A stretch of DNA of 64,000 nucleotides from Sternotherus odoratus (Eukaryota > Chordata > Testudines > Kinosternidae): contig JAVMKO010000021.1 of assembly GCA_032164245.1 (NCBI GenBank), positions 13,646,285 through 13,710,284 on the forward strand, in the 5' to 3' direction. Shown one piece after another: positions 53,986 through 64,000 of the stretch (its first letter is position 1; every line of letters starts with the position of its first letter). The notes below the pieces were generated by a model, which did no database searches, had not been told where the DNA came from, and was given only the letters and a program-made list of their open reading frames with translations. The position numbers were made by a program, and so were the translations under genes.

Positions 53986-55784
53986 AGGATGAATATTTTA
54001 CATTCAGGAATTACGTATGTGCCTTGGATTTAGATACTCTCAGCTGTCCCATGCCACTTCTCCTGCTGTTGTTCTGTATAACCACATTCTGTGCGTGAAC
54101 CGAGGCGTTCACTCCGAGATCCATGGAGCCAGATCTATGCACGTCAAAAGTCAAGTGTTAAAAAGTCCCTGCCTGCCCACTTCTTTGCAGAAAGGCTATG
54201 AGCCAGGGGCAGATTAGGCACCCGAGTAATTTCATCCCGATTCAGCAAAGCACATGCTTTCGATCCCATTGAAACCAGGTAGATTTAAGCATGTGGTGAT
54301 GGTGCCCCAGTGGTGTGTCTGCCACCCACTCTGCATCATCTGCTTTGGACATCTAGCACTGCTGGCATTTCGCCAGATGAGTGACGACGTCTCCTCCCAC
54401 AAAGCAGCAGCCCCCAGCTGCAGGACTGGCCCCTTTAGACGTCTGCCATTGTGCACCATTATAGCAGCCCTGAGACTGCGTTGCAACAGGGACCAAACCA
54501 GCCCCGGATCAGGATCGGGGGTGAACAGTCACTTTTTCCTCCCCCAGACCAATCTTCAGGTCCTGTGCTGAGGAGAACGTGGCCCAGCTGAGGACAGAGC
54601 CTTGCCCTAGGTGTCTGCTCTTGTCATTAGCAGGGATGGAGAGAGCGCGAACGCCGCTGCACTTTTAAAAAGATTAATCAGTTCTCCCCTCCCCCAAGGT
54701 CAACAAAATCACAGTCTCTGATTGGCCGAGAGCCCTCTCCAATATCCAGTCAGACTGTGTCAGGAGTGAGCTGGGTTATCCCCCAAAACGTGCCTCCCCC
54801 CCACCTCTCCCATCACATATCGCGCCCATAGGCTACTAGAGGCAGGCCCGGGGGTTGAGGGCAGCCAGTTCTCACCGCAGCCTCTGGGGTTACCGGGGGC
54901 CAGGGAGGATGAAAAGCTGCTCAGCTCAGGTGTGCGGCAGCCCCCGGGGGATGGTTGAGGTTTGGTAACCTGGCTTACGTCTGTCCCACCTTTCCAGAGA
55001 AAGGACTCTGTCCCCTCTGGGGCAGGGGCTAAGTGAGAGCAGCTCAGAGACATGAATGCAAGTTTAAGGCCCTCCTGACACTGCTTTGACAAACCCATTC
55101 AGCTCCCGCATTGCTCCTTCCGGGCTCCGTCCAAGAGAATTCAATCTTCATAACCCGAAAGAGAGTGTTTTCCTTTGAAGGGGTGTTTATTTGCAGATCT
55201 GATTCATTGTTTTCCCCGCCACGTCCCCCAAGGAATCTCGCGGCGTTTGTTCCAAGGCAGCAAAAACAGAATCAGGCTGATGGATTCTGGAGATGGAGCC
55301 ACTTTGAAACCGTGGGCTGGGCGGGGCGGGGCTCAGAATAACGTCCCCACCTGTCTGAGTGGGACGATGGCGGGGGGGAGGGGGAGGAAGGGGGCGGAGA
55401 TCCTGTGTAACAAAGAGACGGGAAGAGAAAGGGGCCAGGTGATGCTCAGGAGGAAGTTAAAAAGAGCAGGAGGGTTCCCAGGGCTCCTCTGTAGCTGAGG
55501 AGAAGAAACCCCTCTCCACTGGCTGCAAACTCCGGAGCTCGGCTGTAAGCCACCCCCTTGCGGGGAGTGGAACCGCACAGAGCAGCTGCTTGGGGCCGCA
55601 GCCCCACGGGGAGCAACTGTTCCCCGAGGCAGCATTTTTATTTACATCCCCACAGTACCTCAGGGCCCCAGCTGACGAGCTCGATTGTGCCACAGACGCT
55701 GCCTGTGGGCTTCCCTTGGCAGGGACTGTCTCTCACTCTAGCAGACCATCCAGGTAAAGGGGGAGAGAAAGGAGGACTTATCAC
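53986..55784. other. non-coding GC-rich sequence with G-runs
   Basis: GC-rich with several G tracts, densest at 55372-55395 (a run of seven G, then five G and five G separated by short spacers), a possible G-quadruplex. CCAAT-like GATTGG at 54719. Overlapping chance frames up to 112 codons. No gene recognised. Confidence 0.4.
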
Positions 55785-55885
55785 TCCCATTTTACAGAGG
55801 GGAAACCGAGGCACGTCGCGACGGTGGGATTTGGTCACTCAGGGAGTCTGCAGCAGAGCTGGGAACTTGACTCTGAACTCTGCAA
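55785..55885 (-). mobile_element. MIR-type SINE fragment, minus strand
   Basis: The text 'cattttacagaggggaaaccgaggcacgtcgcgacggtgggatttggtcactcagggagtctgcagcagagctgggaacttgactctg' is the reverse complement of the MIR core. Diverged, non-coding. Confidence 0.65.
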
Positions 55886-56234
55886 ACCTCCAGGCCGTTC
55901 TTCTTCTGAAACCCCAGGTCCCCTGGAGCAGAGGGAGGATTCTGGTCGGCCTCTCCCCAGCCACACAATGGAGGGTGGCTCTGTGTGCCATGGTTTTCAG
56001 TGGGAAATGGGCTTGTCTGTCCCCCATCCCAGGCAGGAAGCTGGGTCTATGAGACTGTCCCCAGGAAGGCAGGATCTCTGGGCCCTGAAGGATCCTTTGG
56101 AAAAAGGCAAATTCTGTGGGCCAAAAGCCAGGCAGGAAGCAGGCCCTGGGAGCTCCCCTGGTAAGGTCAGGGCTCCGTGTTCCCCAGGAAGAGCTGAGAG
56201 CATCTAAGGCCTCACACCAGTGCATCGTCTGGAG
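55886..56234. other. non-coding sequence, nothing recognised
   Basis: Overlapping frames on both strands (up to 164 codons, 55558-56052 plus) but no domain. Composition-driven. Confidence 0.4.
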
Positions 56235-56350
56235 AAGCAGGTACTCAAGGGACTCCCCAATTAGGGCACCCCTTTGCTGTATGATCTGGGGCTAAGAGCG
56301 TCTGTGCCTCACTTTCCCTAGGTGTAGGAGGGGGGTAATCACACTCTAAA
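56235..56350 (+). mobile_element. MIR-like SINE fragment
   Basis: The phrase 'ctttgctgtatgatctggggctaagagcgtctgtgcctcactttccctaggtgtaggaggggggtaatca' follows the MIR centre ('tgtgaccttgggcaagtca...tctgtgcctcagtttccccatctgtaaaatgggga'). Weak and short. Confidence 0.45.
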
Positions 56351-56559
56351 GCCCAAGGAGAGCCTCAGCTGGAAGGTGCTGCTGCAGGAGCAGCGATTTT
56401 GTCAGTAATTGCCGGGCCACGGGCTGCTGCAACCAGCCCCCAGGGACATGCGGTCAGGTCCCACGATCACGGCTGCTTTTCCCTAGTTTCCCCTCCCGGT
56501 TGTGCTGGGGCTTTCGTGCATCAGGAGGCAAAGATGCGGAGAGGAGAAAAGTCCCTTTG
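56351..56559. other. non-coding sequence, nothing recognised
   Basis: Unassigned sequence before an AT-rich block. Confidence 0.4.
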
Positions 56560-56775
56560 CATTTCGGAGTGTAATTAAATAACCAGGCTGTGTTTGCTGT
56601 CATCACTGCTGATCATAAAGCACTCGTTTGCACTGACCCTTTAATAAACGCTGAGGCCAAAGACAAGGGAATTGTAGGCCTGGCGATTACCAGTTTAAAG
56701 TCAACTCATTACCTTAAATTAGCATCAAACTATGCGGGCTTGTACGATGAGCTTGCGCGTATGGAAGGACCATGA
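56560..56775. promoter_or_regulatory. candidate conserved non-coding element
   Basis: A clear AT-rich island in GC-rich surroundings: GTGTAATTAAATAACC, CTGATCATAAAGC, CCTTTAATAAACGC, GGCGATTACC, CATTACCTTAAATTAGC. No repeat or coding signature. One of the sharper contrasts in the right half. Confidence 0.35.
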
Positions 56776-57441
56776 TCTGAGGGGGCACTTTGTAGTTCAT
56801 ATCGTGTGTCTCCAGCGAGGCCAAAGCTGGGGGGTCAGAACACAGTCAGGCGGGTTTCTCTGCTGCTAACCACGATCATTTTATTAAGTAAATTGGAAAC
56901 ATCTCTATAATGACTCAGGCCAGATGGGAAGAGATTCCCCACGCTGCAGTCCCCATGCACGGTGGATCCTAATATCCTTGTGCTCAGCTAGCGAGGGGCA
57001 CGCAGGCTGCGTGGACTGGACTCTGCTCTCCCTTGTGCCATCACTTTACCCTCGTGCAAAGCCGTGTGACACTATGCCCACTTGGTACCGCGGTAAGTGA
57101 CGAGGTGAGGTGCCAGGCAGTGCAGCATCGGGCCTGTGCTCACCAGCGCCTAAGCACTGTTGAACGGCGGGGGTTTCCACGGCTTATCAAGCGATCTGCC
57201 AATCCCCATGCTGTCCCGCGCCTGTTACTGTGACGTTCTGAGCACGACAGGGGCTCCCACGTGTTGTAGCTGCACATTACACACCCCTCCAGCCCTAACA
57301 CAAGTCCTTCTATCTGGTGAGGAGCCCAGAACCATGAACATTCACCTCCAGCACCTCTTCCGCTGAGCAAGAATCCGCAAGGAGCTTGTCAAAGGCCAGT
57401 GAGGTACCAACGCCTCGTCTTGCCTTTGAAAGTCTCCCCCG
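56776..57441. other. non-coding sequence, nothing recognised
   Basis: GC-moderate; TTTTATTAAGTAAATTGG near 56877 is AT-rich. No gene. Confidence 0.4.
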
Positions 57442-57993
57442 GTGCCTCTAACAGACCTGAAGGAGATCCAGTCTCATTATAAGATGCATGACTTCCCTGG
57501 GAAGAATTCGGAGCACGGTCAGTCCGGAGACCTGCCGTGTGTCGCAGGTGATGAGGGAGGCGGACGCCCTGCTTTTAAAAGCTTTGATGATGCATTTATT
57601 AGATGTCACCAACAGGGAGGAGAGCCGGGGGATGGGCAGGTTCTTGGTGGGTCTAAAAATGAACAAACCAAATCTGTTGCAAACTTAAAACATGAGAGGA
57701 CTGAGTTGCTGACGAGGGCGGTGGCTCGTTCACCCCATGCTCCGGGGGGAACATGCATGAATAAATTATCCTGGCCGCAGAGTACAGTGGAAATGTCAGA
57801 AACAATTTCTGAAGCTGATGACTGTGAAATTTCCATTATATCACTGAAGGGTGTTAGAAGGAATCAGGCCACTGTGATACACGGAGCTGCGCTGTCACAT
57901 TTAATGCAGGAGGGGCTGGAAAGGGACCCGCGTCTGAGCGCCGGGGGAAAGAGCGAGCTCTCAATTAGTAATTCCGGGGGTGTAATGTAGGAG
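57442..57993 (+). promoter_or_regulatory. candidate conserved non-coding element with a 182-codon open frame
   Basis: An uninterrupted plus-strand frame of 182 codons starts at an ATG (57442). The translation is Ser/Gly/Glu-rich, with EISIISLKGVRRNQATVIHG and no signal peptide, membrane span or domain that I know. The DNA itself has AT-rich conserved-looking patches: TGATGATGCATTTATTAG, GCATGAATAAATTATCC, GAAATTTCCATTATATC and CTCAATTAGTAATTCC. The minus strand is also partly open. I favour non-coding regulatory sequence, but a small exon or lncRNA frame cannot be excluded. Confidence 0.3.
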
Positions 57994-58344
57994 TACGTGG
58001 CACTGAATCGACACCTGGTATCCAAATAGCTAAGGGGCACCACGGTCCCCGAATGCCCAGCTCCTGACCCTGCCTCGCCTTGCAGCCTTCTGTGCTGGGC
58101 AGAGGAGCCCAGCCTCGGGTATCCCAGGGACAGATGGATGTGAGAGGGGATGTTCTGCCATGTATGGGCCAGCCACACACAGTGCTCGGGACGCAGCTGG
58201 CACTTAGAGCCCCCGCTCAGTGCCCGGTGCTCTCCCTTGGGAGATTGGACGGGAGTTTGTGGGGGATCCAGGCAGTCTCCCTGCCGGGGAGAAACTCACC
58301 GCTGGGGCAGGAGCTGAACATTTCACCAATTCAGCTCAGCTCTT
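57994..58344. other. non-coding sequence, nothing recognised
   Basis: GC-rich, unassigned. Confidence 0.4.
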
Positions 58345-58705
58345 TAGCAGAGCTGGGTGGCATTTTTGGACTAAACCTTTTTTAGGTGAAAAATGCAGAT
58401 TTAGTGACACCAAAACCTTTCACGTGTTTGTGCCAATTTTCGCCACGTTGGAAAACTGAAAAAATCTAAATGTTTTGTTTTGAAATTTTTAAAATGAAAC
58501 GTTTCGATATTTTCCATTCAAAATGACTTTTCATGTAGAAATTTCATTTACTTTTGTTTTAAAATAATTTTAAAATGTAAAAGAAATGCTTGAAATTGAA
58601 AGACAGTTTCATTCAGCCTGAAATGGTTGTTTACAATTTTTCAATCACCAAAAGATTTGAAAAATGCTTTTGTCAGTAGGACTTGAAATGATTTTTTTCC
58701 CCAAC
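58345..58705 (+). repeat. AT-rich 'AGAGCTGG' repeat family, copy 4
   Basis: It starts AGAGCTGGGTGGCATTTTTG and carries 'gaaaaatgcagatttagtgacaccaaaacc', then many AAAATGAAACGTTTCG, GAAATTTC and TTTTAAAATAA motifs. The layout matches copies 1 and 2, including 'aaaaatgc(t/a)gattt' near the start. Non-coding, class unknown. Confidence 0.6.
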
Positions 58706-59494
58706 AAACCAAAATATCCCATATTGGCCCTGCTCTGCTCTTTAGGCTGTTTTGAGAAAAATATTCATTGTGGGACTAGATGGTTTCCCTGCTTCTACGG
58801 CCTCTGGCACAGTAGGGCCCTAGACTGGGATAATATAATAATAAATAAGAATGATCCAACTTCACTCCTGGGAAAGCTCACCCCAGCTGGACAAAAAAGA
58901 ACAGAGGAAACAACAATTTCTTTCCCACCGATCCAGTCCCAGTAGCACTTTTCCAGTTGGAACGAAGGGGGGAAAGGCAGAAGGGAGAAAAGGAAGGGAA
59001 AAGAGACACTCACCATCCAAAAATCACAATGTCATTTTTCTTCATTGTAAAAAAAGCCCCAAATCTCAGGAGACATTTGTGTGGCTGTCCCTCTGTCTGC
59101 CCCGCCCCGTACAAAAAATAAGTGCACTATTTTGTGAAAATGTTTTGCATCTGAATAATCAATTTTTAATTATCAAAAATATTTTAATGTGGCCCCTGCT
59201 GGGGCATCTCAGGGGCAGGTGTGCAGCAGGGTCTGTGCTGTGAGGCAGTTGTGGAATCCCTGGATCCCCGCAGCCATTCCAAGGGAACACCCTGCCGTGG
59301 GTTGGGGAGAGAGGCTACGTATCTGGAGCCTGTGATCCTAATAGGTCACAGGTACAAGGCAGGGAATTCCTTCATCCTCTTTGCTAGGGTACAATCCGGC
59401 CTATCACTCAGCATCCGCATTCAGCTGTATTTCTGTTTGCACAAAAGAAGAAAATGACTTAAAAAGTTTATGGAGGAGATGGTGTGATGGGAAA
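58706..59494. other. non-coding sequence, nothing recognised
   Basis: Unassigned; 59110-59190 is AT-rich with TTTTTAATTATC. Chance frames only. Confidence 0.4.
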
Positions 59495-59930
59495 ACATAA
59501 TTTTGGCAATTGATCTTTGACTATAGTAACAGAGGGGCCTGGTGGTCTATGATGGAAAGTTGGGGTGGGGGAGGGGATGGGATCTAAGATGCTACAGAGA
59601 ATTCTTTCCTGTGTGTCTGGCTGGTGAGTCTTGCCCACAGGCTCAGGGTTCAGCCGATCGCCATATTTGGGGTCGGGAAGGAATTTTCCTGCAGGGCAAA
59701 TTGGCAGAGGCCCTGGAGGTTTTTCGCCTTCCTCTGAAGCAGGGGGCATGGGTCACTTGCTGGAGGATTCTCTATTTTGAAGCTCTTAAACCAAGATTTG
59801 AGGACTTCAATAGCTCAGATATAGGTGAGGTATATTGCAGGAGTGGGTGGGTAAAATTCTGTGGCCTGCGTTGCCGGAGGTCAGACTAGATGATCATAAT
59901 TGTCCCTTCTGACCTTAGAGTCTATGAGAT
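59495..59930 (+). mobile_element. CR1 LINE 3' region, well preserved
   Basis: A nearly continuous match by eye to a turtle CR1 3' end. It runs 'gggatctaagatgctacagagaattctttcctgtgtgtctggctggtgagtcttgcccac', 'cgatcgccatatttggggtcgggaaggaattttcctgcagggcaaattggcagaggccctggaggtttttcgccttcc', 'caagatttgaggacttcaatagctcagatataggtgagg', then the terminus 'ggaggtcagactagatgatcataattgtcccttctgaccttagagtctatgag'. It is the least diverged CR1 piece here and so probably the youngest. No complete ORF2. Confidence 0.9.
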
Positions 59931-61198
59931 TTTGCTGCAGGGATCAGTTCTTCAACCCGATGTTCGTAACGCCATTGTAAATATCTGTCCTGGCCCTCTC
60001 CGGTTGTTTTAGGTTTCACACTCGAAGGAACATGATATTAAAGAAAGCAACTGTCCAGACTGCATTGAAACAGACACTACCCAGACAGCTCTCAGTTAAC
60101 TTAAGTGTTTTTCTTGTCTCTCCGCAAGACAACGTACCACTGCACAGCGTGGCTGTCCGCTGCCGAAGGGGTAGGTTTTACACTGAGATGGCTTTCTGCA
60201 TGATGCTTACCTCAGTGTTAGCTCTCTCCAGGTGAGGGACACCTGTGCCTTGTCTGGGCGGGGGGGTTACATCCAGAGTGAGCTATTGCAAGGTTAAAGG
60301 CCTCTTTTCTCAGCAGTGAAGACAAGATGACTAGCTGCCTGTAGGAACGGACCAGTCTAGTTAGCTCATGGAAAATTGCTTGGCCTAAATGAGCCCATCA
60401 ATATTAGGGGCACAATCCTCTATTCTGAAGTATTATTTGGACCTAATCCAAAGCCCAGTGGAGTTGATGAAACGACTGCGGTTTCACAACGGAGCCCTTC
60501 GTAGTTTTCTCCTCCTATGTCTCAGTAAACGCCTCTCTCCCCTTCGGTGCCAGCCCGGAGTCTGGTGGATTCGGGTAAGGCCCAGCCCATTAGTCCCAGC
60601 TGCTCTGGTGTTGGGAGGCGGCTGCCTTAGCTCCACCACAGATCACCTGGAGAGAGGGAGAGGAGCCCCTGGGTGCTAAGGTGTGACCCGTGCCCAGACT
60701 GCCTGAGAGGTGGCGAAGTCTCCATACTGTCTGCTTCCCCATAGCCCGTGTCAGCTCGTCTGTCTGGTACTGCAAGGCACCTGCTCCAGGCCTGAGCACT
60801 GCCTGGGGCGCACGTCCCTGAGCAACGCTCCCCGGCTACGTGGAGAGGGTCACACCCAGGCTGGGAGCGGAGCCACGGCAGGGGGAAAAGAGTGTGCTGC
60901 TCCCAGCTGCCTGCTGCCCCACTGTCTCCTCAGCCCTGGCTGCTGACCTGGGCCAGGAGGGAGTTTGCTTTAACCCCTCCGGGGGCCCTTTCCTTTCAAA
61001 TCCCCAGTGGACGGGTAATTTCATAACTGCCTCGGGTGCGTTTCTTGCACCTTTCCCTGACGCAGCTGGTTCGGGCAACTTTTGGAGACCGGAGCCCAGT
61101 CTTGATGGACCCCTGCTCTGGCAGCCGCATCTTCCCTCTTCTACTATGATATTTTCCTGCCTGGGGCTGGCGTGGGGAGGAGGGAGCTGGGCTGGGCC
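59931..61198. other. non-coding GC-rich sequence, nothing recognised
   Basis: A 224-codon minus-strand frame (60836-61510) overlaps a plus-strand frame and runs through the MITE at 61199; no domain. Treated as chance. Confidence 0.4.
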
Positions 61199-61316
61199 TA
61201 GGGTGACCAGACAGCAAGTGTGAAAAATCGGGACGGGGGTGGGAGGTAATAGGAGCCTATATAAGAAAATCAAAATCAGGACTGTCTCTAGAAAATCAGG
61301 ACATCTGGTCACCCTA
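61199..61316. mobile_element. short MITE 'GGGTGACCAG', copy 3 (best preserved)
   Basis: TA-GGGTGACCAGAC at the left and ATCTGGTCACCC-TA at the right give near-perfect inverted ends with TA on each side (61199-61200 and 61315-61316). The interior 'aaaatcgggacgggggtgggaggtaataggagcctatataag' is shared with copies at 35165 and 49776. The TA flanks support a TA target duplication. Confidence 0.85.
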
Positions 61317-61499
61317 GCTGGGCCTGAACTCTGCCGGAACAGGGATCCTCGGTCTCCCAGACCATGACTCCAGCTCAGAGCCGTTTGCCCCAGCCAGTCC
61401 CGACAGGTTACAAGAGGAGCATGGCAAATTGTGGTGTTCCCGAGAGGCGGCTTCTCCTCTCTGGTGCACCCCCCCCCCACACACACAGCGATGTTACCA
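61317..61499. other. non-coding sequence with a poly-C/CA patch
   Basis: A C run followed by ACACACAC lies at about 61470-61488. Otherwise unassigned. Confidence 0.4.
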
Positions 61500-61765
61500 G
61501 CATATCCCATTAATTATGGCATTTAATTAGATAAAGAATATTCATATTTCATTAATGACTCCGCCGTTCGTTCCGCATTTAGCGCCTCGTGCTTTAATTA
61601 CGCAGCTTTCTAAAATGGCACACAGCTCGCTCGTTTGCTTCCTCCTAATGAACAGCCACTTAGAATTTTAAAAAGTGGAGGATATCTTTCCGAGTTAATT
61701 ACCTTGAAATTAGCTTAATCACAGCCAATTTAAACTTATCTAAACAACAGCAAGAGGAACTCCAG
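61500..61765. promoter_or_regulatory. candidate conserved non-coding element
   Basis: A sharp AT-rich island in GC-rich DNA: CCATTAATTATGGC, CATTTAATTAGATAAAG, TTCATTAATGAC, GCTTTAATTACGC, TCCTAATGAAC, GAGTTAATTACC, AAATTAGCTTAATC and CCAATTTAAAC. It is the densest TAATTA cluster in the window and is free of repeats. Homeodomain proteins bind TAATTA-type sites; that this is an enhancer is inference. Confidence 0.45.
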
Positions 61766-61984
61766 GAAAAGTTGGCCTCGACCTTATTCTGCTCTTTGCA
61801 TTCGCTGGCAGAGCAACCGTGGCACTGCAAGCACTTTGGGTGGGGGGACCCCAGGAGCACTGTGTGAGAGACGGACAGACATCTGTCCCCTGGCCTGAGA
61901 CATCCTGGGGACTGGCAAATGTTTGAAACCAAAGTGCTCTTGCCTTTCACTGGCTGGGTCATTCAAACCTGGGTTCATTTCCTT
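61766..61984. other. non-coding sequence, nothing recognised
   Basis: Unassigned sequence before a MIR copy. Confidence 0.4.
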
Positions 61985-62170
61985 TCAAGCAAAGGGAGGC
62001 AGCGTTCCCTAGTGGACAGAGCACAGGGCTGGGTTCTGTTCCCAGCTCCACCACTGGCCTGCTGGGTAACTTTTACCAAGCCAATTCACCTCTCTGTGCC
62101 TCAGTTTCCCCAGCTGTGAAATGGCGATCAGGATGTTTGCCTGCGTTGTAAAGTGCTTCGAGATCCATGG
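61985..62170 (+). mobile_element. MIR SINE, nearly full length
   Basis: The text runs through the MIR consensus in order: 'ggaggcagcgttccctagtggacagagcacagggctgggttctgttcccagctccaccactggcctgctgggtaac', 'caattcacctctctgtgcctcagtttccccagctgtgaaatggcgatcagg', 'ttgtaaagtgcttcgagatcc'. The tRNA-related head ('ctagtgga.agagca') and conserved core are both present. It is the best MIR in the window. Confidence 0.85.
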
Positions 62171-64000
62171 ATAAGCGTGAGCGTTTGGGCTGGGCTCCGA
62201 CTGCAGCACTTTCTGCCCTCCTCCAGTAGGATCTTCCGCAGCCTAGATCCCTCTGACTCACGGCCCCAGCCCCAGCTCCTGAATCTCTCAGTCTAGGCGT
62301 TCCCAGTCCTCATGGCTCTGGCAGCTGTGACTGTCCCAGGTGACAGGGGAGGCAGGCAGGAGCAGGACTCTGAGTTGACCCAGGAATGCGGGATGTGCTG
62401 CCTTATGGACAGGCTGAAGTGCCCTGCAGGCAGAGGGGGGAGATGGCTCTGTGCTAGGAAGGGGGCGGATCTGAAATCTCCCTGGAGAGGATCTTCCCAG
62501 GAGAGCTGGGGACCACAGCAGCCTGGGCATCCCACTGAAGTGCCTGTAACCCTCGTGCTCCAGGCCCAGGGTTTGTTCTCTGGTCCGGCCGATGCGTGGA
62601 GCGGACCAGAAGGCAGGCGCTGCGCAGGGTCCCGCTGGTGCAGAGTGCGGAAAAGGTCCGGATGGGACAGGGTCGACTTTTCTGTCTGAAAACCTACTAG
62701 CGCCCTGTCACAAGAGAGGGAGCCCTGCCAGTGTGTCCTCATCCTCCTCGGAGCACACCCAGCGCCCAACCCACGCTCGGAGCAAGCCCCTCCCCGCAGG
62801 GCACGCACGTCCTCCGAAGAACTGGCAAACTGAGGGACTCCAGCACGTCAGCTCGTCTTTATTATTCATCCGTGTACAGGGCCCTTGGAGGTCGCGCCTG
62901 ATTTCAGTCTCTCTTGGCCCCTCTCCAGGGCACTGTGGTAATTACAAACGTTGGCATAACCACTCAGCCCTCAGACAATTTCGACTTTCCCCGTGGCTGA
63001 AATTAACCCTCTCATTCCCCACTGTGCTACCCCCAAGAGCAGACAAGGGGCTGTCCTCTCCCTGTAAGGCCGCGCTCCCTTTAGCTGGCCAGCAGAGGCA
63101 CCGTGCGTCTGGATCTTAACTTCACACTCCCCCGAGCTCTCATGGGGCTCAGCAGCACCTGGGGCGTTGCGTGGTCTGTGAAGTGACCTCATAAAAGTCC
63201 CAAAGCTGAAGCCAAATGCAGCCTGGCGTGAGGCGTGCTGCTCTTGGCAAGAAGCCCAAGCAATAGGAAAGGGAGGTGGAACTGCCCTGATCCATTTGTC
63301 ACTTGATCCCTTCCAGTTTGGGGCACATGTCACCTTGGAAAAGTTTCCTTCCATTCCCTGCCTCCTTAGTGGTGCATAATTCATCCCGGGGGCCCAAGGC
63401 TCGGTCATTGCCACGCAGGGCTGAGAGCAGCATTCCGTCTCCATGGTGAACTCTCAGTTCATTACACTGGAACTTCATGATTTTATTCCTGGTCCGCTGT
63501 CTGTTCTTCCCCCTGTGGCGCTTAGTGCAGGACAAGATGTGTGAACGCAAAGTGATTTGTATTATTGTGCTATTGCTAAAGCACAGAGAGAGCCGATCTA
63601 TCAAACTCACACAATGAAACGGCCAGAGCTGTCTAGCTAGTTGCAGTCCAGGGTACAGGAGGGGCCCGATCCCAAAGCAGGGATCTCTGGGAATGTCACG
63701 AGAAAGCGTCTGTGTGTGAATGTCCAGCCCAGCTTGGCAAAGGCCACAGGCTCAGGTTATTTAGGGCAGGTTTGAATAGACACCGAGCCCTTTGGATTCT
63801 GGTCCAAACAGAATCCTCCGACGCATGGTCACTGCTGGCTGACACCCAGGCCGTGCAAACTGCCCTGCTGGTTGTGAACGTCTTCCTCAGATAACCCCTC
63901 ATTGCTCTGACACCCTGTCCCAGCCAGAGCCTAAAGGACACAGCAATTTGCAAACGCCTCTAGACCCCTCTCCGCAGATCTCACATTGTGAGTGCAGGGC
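62171..64000. other. non-coding GC-rich sequence, no gene recognised
   Basis: GC-rich with overlapping open frames on both strands (62293-62808 minus, 62592-63119 plus and others) and no domain. 63440-63600 is AT-leaning with GTTCATTACAC and TTTGTATTATTGTGC and may be another conserved non-coding piece, but support is weak. Confidence 0.4.

Noticed and set aside
60836..61510. 224-codon minus-strand open frame
   Set aside because: It runs through a MITE (61199-61316), overlaps a plus-strand frame in GC-rich DNA and has no domain.
62293..63119. Overlapping 171- and 175-codon frames on opposite strands
   Set aside because: Opposite-strand overlap in GC-rich DNA is expected by chance; no domain.

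Overview
This window looks like non-coding vertebrate nuclear DNA, most likely from a turtle or a close reptile relative. The call rests on the repeats. There are many CR1 LINE 3' ends on both strands. There is a tRNA-headed SINE carrying a CR1-type tail (the chelonian tRNA-SINE plan). There are also old MIR and L2-like fragments, hAT and TA-target MITEs, a solo LTR, and a fold-back retroposed family with a hammerhead-ribozyme-like core. I found no convincing protein-coding exon, tRNA, rRNA or CRISPR array. All long open frames lack domains, clear splice context or recognisable protein similarity, and several lie inside repeats. The window is therefore best read as a gene desert or very large intron. 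I cannot name the host gene or species.

Layout. 1-7 kb: mostly unassigned sequence, with a CR1 relic (2340-2818) split by a 538-bp hAT element (2819-3356). 7-14.5 kb: a conserved-looking AT-rich block, a good minus-strand CR1 (7853-8368), a hAT-like end, a TA-flanked MITE (12396-12532) and a complete solo LTR with a perfect 5-bp target duplication (13913-14523). 14.5-30 kb: unassigned sequence with a 71-bp, 94% identical repeat pair (17054 and 19301), MIR, the tRNA-SINE (21132-21305), CR1 pieces, a GT-rich tract and a small CpG-dense patch. 30-42 kb: CR1 and L2-like fragments, a tetranucleotide tract, a long LTR-like repeat (37912-39201), and three copies of the fold-back family (32623-32771, 38394-38546, 41951-42046). 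Two of these have 12-13 bp target duplications and two have hammerhead-like cores. 42-64 kb: a more GC-rich background with several AT-rich, homeodomain-site-like blocks that resemble conserved non-coding elements, plus MITEs, MIRs and one well-preserved CR1 3' end (59495-59930).

The parts do not form a pathway. The readable history is of layered insertions: hAT into CR1, and a fold-back retroposon into an LTR-like repeat. If the window has a function, it is most likely in the AT-rich blocks acting as distal regulatory DNA. That is an inference from composition and motif texture and needs cross-species alignment.
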